This document shows positions 60,465 to 64,000 of a DNA stretch of 64,000 nt, in pieces (the first letter of the stretch is position 1; each line of letters opens with the position of its first letter). The position numbers and the translations under genes are program-made. Below the pieces are notes generated by a model that did no database searches, was not told the DNA's origin, and was given only the letters and a program-made list of their open reading frames with translations. This DNA is from Salinimicrobium soli (GTDB lineage: Bacteria; Bacteroidota; Bacteroidia; Flavobacteriales; Flavobacteriaceae). The stretch covers positions 620,001 to 684,000 of the forward strand of contig NZ_JBLUWW010000002.1 in the NCBI RefSeq assembly GCF_048323655.1, given 5' to 3'.

Positions 60465-61310
60465 TCAGTGTTTACATAGCACGTGCATCTCGTTAAGGAT
60501 CTTCTTTTTTCTGTGTGCGGAAATCTCCAGTTGATCCAGCAAAAAATCTTCCTTCAGCAGGTCCCGGCATAGAACTACTTCGCGACTCAACAGGAACTGT
60601 TTTTCTCTTTTGGAAAGTATGGTAGAAACCGTGATAGGGTAGAGACCTAGGTGGTCTATCCTTTCTTTTAGACTTTCCCCTTTTGGAGTATCCCAGCTCA
60701 CCAGTTTAAGACCTGCACATTTACCATAGACCAAAGCGTCGGCTGTGAAGCGAGTATTGGTCACCACCCATCCTTCATCAAAAGGGGCAATCTTCGTTTC
60801 CCTTTTTAGTTGGTGATTCCGAATGTCTTCAAAGCGGGAATGAATGTACAAGGGAACCTTGACATTGCAGAAACGGCCCTGGTCACCATGGAATTTACAC
60901 TCGATCAGGATCTTTTTACCGTCTTTTTCAGCAATGACATCCACTTCGTGAGTAACACATTCGCCCTGGAGTACCTCACTTACTTCTACCAGATAGCCAC
61001 TGTGGCGGAGGATAGCTGCAACAAAATGCTCAAAGGGATATCCGGTTGGTCCCAATTCATAGATTGCTTTTTTGAGCTTATAACGTGAGGCTACCAGTCT
61101 GTCTTTCTTCCGCAGGAGATTAAAAGCCCGCCTGTAGACCTCTTTTGTGGTGATACCTTCATGCAGTTCTTCTTTTATTATTGAGATGATCTGGTCAATT
61201 ATCTGTTCCCCGGCTCCAGATCTTCGTAATGAGGCTGCAACTTTCTCTTCAGAAAAATCTCTTCGGTTACCCGATGCAGTGGTGATCTGTAGATTTTTCT
61301 TTTTTTTCAT
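60465..61310 (-). CDS. ATP-cone domain fused to Mrr-type restriction endonuclease fold
   Basis: 281 residues. Residues of about 8-92 form an ATP-cone (FSEEKVAASLRRSGA, ITTKEVYRRAFNLLRK, SRYKLKKAIYELGPTG), a nucleotide-binding allosteric domain best known from NrdR and ribonucleotide reductases. From about 92 an Mrr-like PD-(D/E)xK fold follows: FEHFVAAILRHSGY, Asp124 in HEVDVIAEKDG and Glu137-x-Lys139 in IECKFHG, so the catalytic set is complete. The C-terminal 80 residues are helical. It is probably a nuclease gated by the ATP/dATP level. It lies in the middle of the operon between a USP gene (10 bases) and the MBL gene (4 bases). Confidence 0.9.
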   Translation of the reverse strand: MKKKKNLQITTASGNRRDFSEEKVAASLRRSGAGEQIIDQIISIIKEELHEGITTKEVYRRAFNLLRKKDRLVASRYKLKKAIYELGPTGYPFEHFVAAILRHSGYLVEVSEVLQGECVTHEVDVIAEKDGKKILIECKFHGDQGRFCNVKVPLYIHSRFEDIRNHQLKRETKIAPFDEGWVVTNTRFTADALVYGKCAGLKLVSWDTPKGESLKERIDHLGLYPITVSTILSKREKQFLLSREVVLCRDLLKEDFLLDQLEISAHRKKKILNEMHVLCKH

Positions 61311-61320
61311 AGCTTAAGAT

Positions 61321-62160
61321 TCAGGGCTGGTGTAAAACCAGAACAGGTACTTTGGAATAATGTGCTAAATTTTTGTAGACTGGACTAAACAACATATTTT
61401 CGAAAAACGTGTGTTTTTTATTGATAAAAGCGATCATCTCGCTTCCCCGGCTTTCAGTAAAGGAATAAATGCCCAAAGGAATATTCAGAAATTCAAGGGA
61501 ATGAAAAGAGTGGTTCGAAGATTTGAGACGTTCCTTTAGAGCCTGTTTATTTTCATGCTGTGACCTGTTAAGGCCTCCTTCTTCCATAATATGCAAAACC
61601 CTGATTGCTGCCTTAAAGCGGGCTGTTAATTGCAAAAGGTAATTGAGGTCGTTGGTATTGAGTTCTATTTTATAGCTGTTGGCAAGAACGATCTCACTGA
61701 TACCTTTAAACCTGGCATTTGCAGGAACAGCCAGTACGGGGCATCGTACAATTTCTTCCATAATATTGACCGTGTTACTTCCATACACTACTTCTGTATC
61801 ACCGGTATGACCCTGGGTTCCTATTACGATAAGTTCGGGGTGTATCAGCGTGATCTGTTCCCGAATCGCGGTGACCAGGTTCTTATTCTCTGAGATATGC
61901 TGAAAGTGAAATTGTCCCTTTTCTTTCTGGGAGAGCTGATCTCCTAACTGTTTTAGTCTCCTTTCGGCCTGAATGTGTGCAGCTTTCAGTTTTTCGGGAG
62001 CGGGAATGGGAGTTAGCCGACTCTCTTCCTGGTAATCATTCACCTTGTAGCAATAAAGCAACTTAAAGGTACATTCCTCTTCCGAATATAACTCAAGAGC
62101 ATAGGAAATTGCGTTTAGCGAATTCTCCGAAAAATCTGTAGGAAGGAGCACGAATTTCAT
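61321..62160 (-). CDS. Tandem-domain universal stress protein (first of three from the left)
   Basis: 279 residues forming two Usp domains. Domain 1 opens FVLLPTDFSENSLNAISYAL and holds the nucleotide motif G-x2-G-x9-G as GTQGHTGDTEVVYGSN. Domain 2 is diverged and ends with the motif NKKHTFFENMLFSPV, lacking the glycine loop. It is transcribed after the second USP gene (1-base gap) and before the nuclease gene (10 bases). Such proteins bind ATP or related ligands and respond to starvation and redox stress. Confidence 0.93.
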   Translation of the reverse strand: MKFVLLPTDFSENSLNAISYALELYSEEECTFKLLYCYKVNDYQEESRLTPIPAPEKLKAAHIQAERRLKQLGDQLSQKEKGQFHFQHISENKNLVTAIREQITLIHPELIVIGTQGHTGDTEVVYGSNTVNIMEEIVRCPVLAVPANARFKGISEIVLANSYKIELNTNDLNYLLQLTARFKAAIRVLHIMEEGGLNRSQHENKQALKERLKSSNHSFHSLEFLNIPLGIYSFTESRGSEMIAFINKKHTFFENMLFSPVYKNLAHYSKVPVLVLHQP

Positions 62161-62161
62161 A

Positions 62162-63007
62162 CTATCGTTTTTTTTCCGAAGGAATGACCAGGAATGGAAC
62201 TTTTACATGAAAACCTATCTCGTTGATTACCGGTCGGAACAAGAGGTTTTCAAAGAAGGAATGTTTGTTATTGACCATGGCTAACATGTCAATCGGGTTT
62301 TCTTCCTGAAAATCATAAATAGCCTGGGGAACACTTTTATCTGCTATGCTGTAAAAATGATGGGCAATGTTCTTTAAGGAACTTCCAAGAGCTTTTTTCT
62401 TCTTTTCCTGTTCTTCTGTCAAAGTTGTTTTAAGGTAAACATGTAAAATGTGGATATTAGAAGCGTTCTTTAAAGCGATCTCCTTTAAAAAGCTCAATAA
62501 TTTGGGAAGGCCGGATTCATAATCTGTAGGGAAAAGAATTTCTTTTGGAGGTTTATATTCATAATGAGATGGTACGGCCAGTAAAGGACATTTTACTTTT
62601 TTGATGGCATGCACCGTATGGGTGCCAAAAAGAATCTCCTCGGCTCCGGTTGCCCCTTTAGTACCCATTACCACCAGATCGATATTTTTTTCTTTAACCT
62701 GCTCTTTCAGTTCATCATTGAGCATATTAAAGGAAGAGATCTTTTTGAATTCGTGTTTGTCATTCTGAAAATTCCGCTTGATCTTCCTAAGAACTCTTTC
62801 CAGACCACGCAGGGAATTATTCCTGTAAATTTCGGTTAGCGTAGGTTGGGTAGAACTGTACACCAGGTACTCATTATCATAAAGCACAGGAGTGTAGGTA
62901 TTGAGTAGGTAAAAGGTGCATTCTTCGTCACTCAGAAGCTGCAGTGCGTATTTGATGGCATTATACGCATTTTCTGAAAAATCGGTTGGTAGTAGAATAT
63001 TTTTCAT
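62162..63007 (-). CDS. Tandem-domain universal stress protein (second of three)
   Basis: 281 residues. Domain 1 starts ILLPTDFSENAYNAIKYAL and keeps the complete motif GTKGATGAEEILFGTH. Domain 2 ends with NNKHSFFENLLFRPV, matching its neighbours and again without the glycine loop. It is a clear paralogue of the genes on both sides. The gap is 18 bases from the upstream USP gene and 1 base to the downstream one. Confidence 0.93.
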   Translation of the reverse strand: MKNILLPTDFSENAYNAIKYALQLLSDEECTFYLLNTYTPVLYDNEYLVYSSTQPTLTEIYRNNSLRGLERVLRKIKRNFQNDKHEFKKISSFNMLNDELKEQVKEKNIDLVVMGTKGATGAEEILFGTHTVHAIKKVKCPLLAVPSHYEYKPPKEILFPTDYESGLPKLLSFLKEIALKNASNIHILHVYLKTTLTEEQEKKKKALGSSLKNIAHHFYSIADKSVPQAIYDFQEENPIDMLAMVNNKHSFFENLLFRPVINEIGFHVKVPFLVIPSEKKR

Positions 63008-63025
63008 AGCGGTCGGTTTTTATCA

Positions 63026-63874
63026 CTAGGTGCGGTGAAAATTCTGAAGCACTAAAAATGGGATCTTTGGGTGCAGCCCTATTTTGTCCAAAGTCGATTG
63101 GTAAAGTACATTCTCCAGATAACTGTGACGGGAATTCACCAGTACCAGAAGGTCGATATTCAGATCTTCAATACTCTTAAGAATGGCTTTTGTTTTTTCC
63201 TGTTCCTCTACCTGGTGAAAATCTTTCTTTACATCATAGAACTGTTCTTCAATTGCGGAGAGATTGTCTTTTTGCCGGAAAGAGTCCAGTGGAAAGTTAG
63301 AAATGTACAACATATGCACTTCGGTGCAAAAGGCCCGGGCAAGATCCCCCACTAGTTTTAATTCCCTGCGCTGGTACGGCAGCATAAAATTTGAGGGAAA
63401 AAGTAACCTTTTTGGATCTGTATATTCGTAACCGGCAGGGATACTGAGTACCGGGCATTGTACGTATTTAATGATCTGCAGGCTATTGCTGCCAAACGTC
63501 ATTTTCCGGTCATTGGTCTTACCCCGGGTTGAGGTAATTATAATATCGGCGTTCTCCCTGTCCACCAGGTCGTTGACCTCATCTATGAGGGTGCCGAAAG
63601 AGGAGATTGTATGGAATTGGTGCTTGGGGTTGGGAAAAAGGCCGGTAATTTCTTCTTTTATTTTATTTAATTCCCTGTCTGAATTGGTCCTGGTTGTTTC
63701 CTTGAACTCATCCAGAAACTCCTGGGTTAGCAATCCCTCCGTGTTATAAACCTCATCAGCATAAGCATTCAGCAAGAAGAATTCAGCTTTTTCATACTTA
63801 AATAGCTGTGCAGCAAACTTTGTTGCGTTGAAAGCATTTTCTGAAAAGTCGGTAGGGAGTACTATTTTTCTCAT
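63026..63874 (-). CDS. Tandem-domain universal stress protein (third, operon leader)
   Basis: 282 residues from the ATG at 63874 (MRKIVLPTDFSENAFNATKF), the family start. A longer frame reaches 63922 but crosses the presumed promoter. Domain 1 has a weakened nucleotide motif, STRGKTNDRKMTFGSN, with Ser replacing the first Gly. Domain 2 ends with NSRHSYLENVLYQST. It is the first gene of the operon, preceded by TAAATTTA and the Crp/Fnr-like dyad at 63921-63936. Confidence 0.92.
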   Translation of the reverse strand: MRKIVLPTDFSENAFNATKFAAQLFKYEKAEFFLLNAYADEVYNTEGLLTQEFLDEFKETTRTNSDRELNKIKEEITGLFPNPKHQFHTISSFGTLIDEVNDLVDRENADIIITSTRGKTNDRKMTFGSNSLQIIKYVQCPVLSIPAGYEYTDPKRLLFPSNFMLPYQRRELKLVGDLARAFCTEVHMLYISNFPLDSFRQKDNLSAIEEQFYDVKKDFHQVEEQEKTKAILKSIEDLNIDLLVLVNSRHSYLENVLYQSTLDKIGLHPKIPFLVLQNFHRT

Positions 63875-63891
63875 TTTGTGGAGTTTATATC

Positions 63892-63936
63892 TAAATTTAA
63901 CTGAAATGCCGATATCAGCCAATGATTCGTATCATT
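63892..63936 (-). promoter_or_regulatory. Operon promoter region with Crp/Fnr-like dyad
   Basis: AATGAT-TCGT-ATCATT (63921-63936) is a perfect 6-bp-arm dyad with the TGAT-N4-ATCA core of the Fnr/Crp family. TAAATTTA (63892-63899) resembles a -7 element. If so, transcription starts near 63887 and the dyad centre lies about 41 bases upstream, the spacing of a class II activator site. The ATG is 54 bases from the dyad centre. Confidence 0.45.
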
Positions 63937-63950
63937 ATTATCAAACAAAG

Positions 63951-63979
63951 AAAAAAAGAGGGGTGAAATTTTTCACCCC
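63951..63979 (-). terminator. Terminator of a gene lying to the right of the window
   Basis: GGGGTGAAA (63960-63968) pairs with TTTCACCCC (63971-63979). On the minus strand it is followed by a TCTTTTTTT tract. A minus-strand TAA at about 63989-63991 may be the stop of the neighbouring gene that reads in from beyond the window. Confidence 0.8.
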
Positions 63980-64000
63980 ATCTTCCTTAAGAGACTTTGA

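Noticed and set aside
1..64000. Mobile element, prophage or defence island
   Set aside because: No transposase, integrase, phage structural gene, tRNA flank or restriction-modification pair is seen. The Mrr-like gene has no methylase partner and sits in a stress operon.

Overview
The window reads as a chromosomal segment of a marine-type flavobacterium (Bacteroidota, Flavobacteriaceae, perhaps close to Gramella/Christiangramia or Salegentibacter; the genus is inferred). The basis is: Bacteroidota-style promoters (TTTG, about 19 bases, TAnnTTTG) instead of strong Shine-Dalgarno sites, a type IX secretion sorting domain, a Bacteroidota-type RpoZ, DUF4835, DUF6913, DUF6503, an RprX/RprY-like two-component pair and a bacillithiol-family YtxJ protein. 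I see no insertion sequence, phage gene, tRNA, rRNA or CRISPR array. No gap between genes exceeds about 230 bases.

Layout. 0-7 kb: the 3' part of a multi-PAS histidine kinase with a single-domain response regulator, a 5'-nucleotidase split into two genes, and two related membrane proteins. 7.1-19.5 kb: a mostly housekeeping plus-strand run (DUF6913, dapA, bamD, rpoZ, coaBC, DUF4835, recN, fabI, a glycosyltransferase, a YbbR-like protein, coaE, rprX, rprY). 19.6-25.0 kb: one giant secreted repeat protein with a type IX sorting tail, containing a tandem 492-base repeat that is almost perfectly conserved. 25.0-32.0 kb: a seven-gene minus-strand run from a Gfo/Idh oxidoreductase down to miaA. 32.1-39.7 kb: pcm, smpB, lipoproteins, then a stress neighbourhood (CsbD-like protein, clpB, YtxJ, a 64-residue hydrophilin-like protein). 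39.7-47.3 kb: fumarylacetoacetase, glyA, an overlapping three-gene run (glutaminyl cyclotransferase, thioesterase, beta-helix lipoprotein), the 4.5S-type SRP RNA with a textbook promoter, an SDR and a transaldolase-family fsa gene. 47.3-57.5 kb: a thioredoxin-fold lipoprotein without its cysteines, an asymmetric ABC-F ATPase, small membrane proteins, pheT, a TPR protein and an arsR-arsM pair.

57.6-64 kb is the most unusual region. Five tightly packed minus-strand genes encode three tandem universal-stress proteins, an ATP-cone/Mrr-type nuclease fusion and a beta-CASP metallo-beta-lactamase nuclease. Next to them lie a small acidic lipoprotein and two short related helical proteins of unknown function. 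TGAT-N4-ATCA-like dyads resembling Crp/Fnr-family sites lie about 55-60 bases upstream of both minus-strand units. I propose this as a candidate redox- or energy-stress regulon linking nucleotide sensing to RNA and DNA processing; this is inference.

Most assignments rest on visible motifs and family resemblance read by eye. No database search was run.
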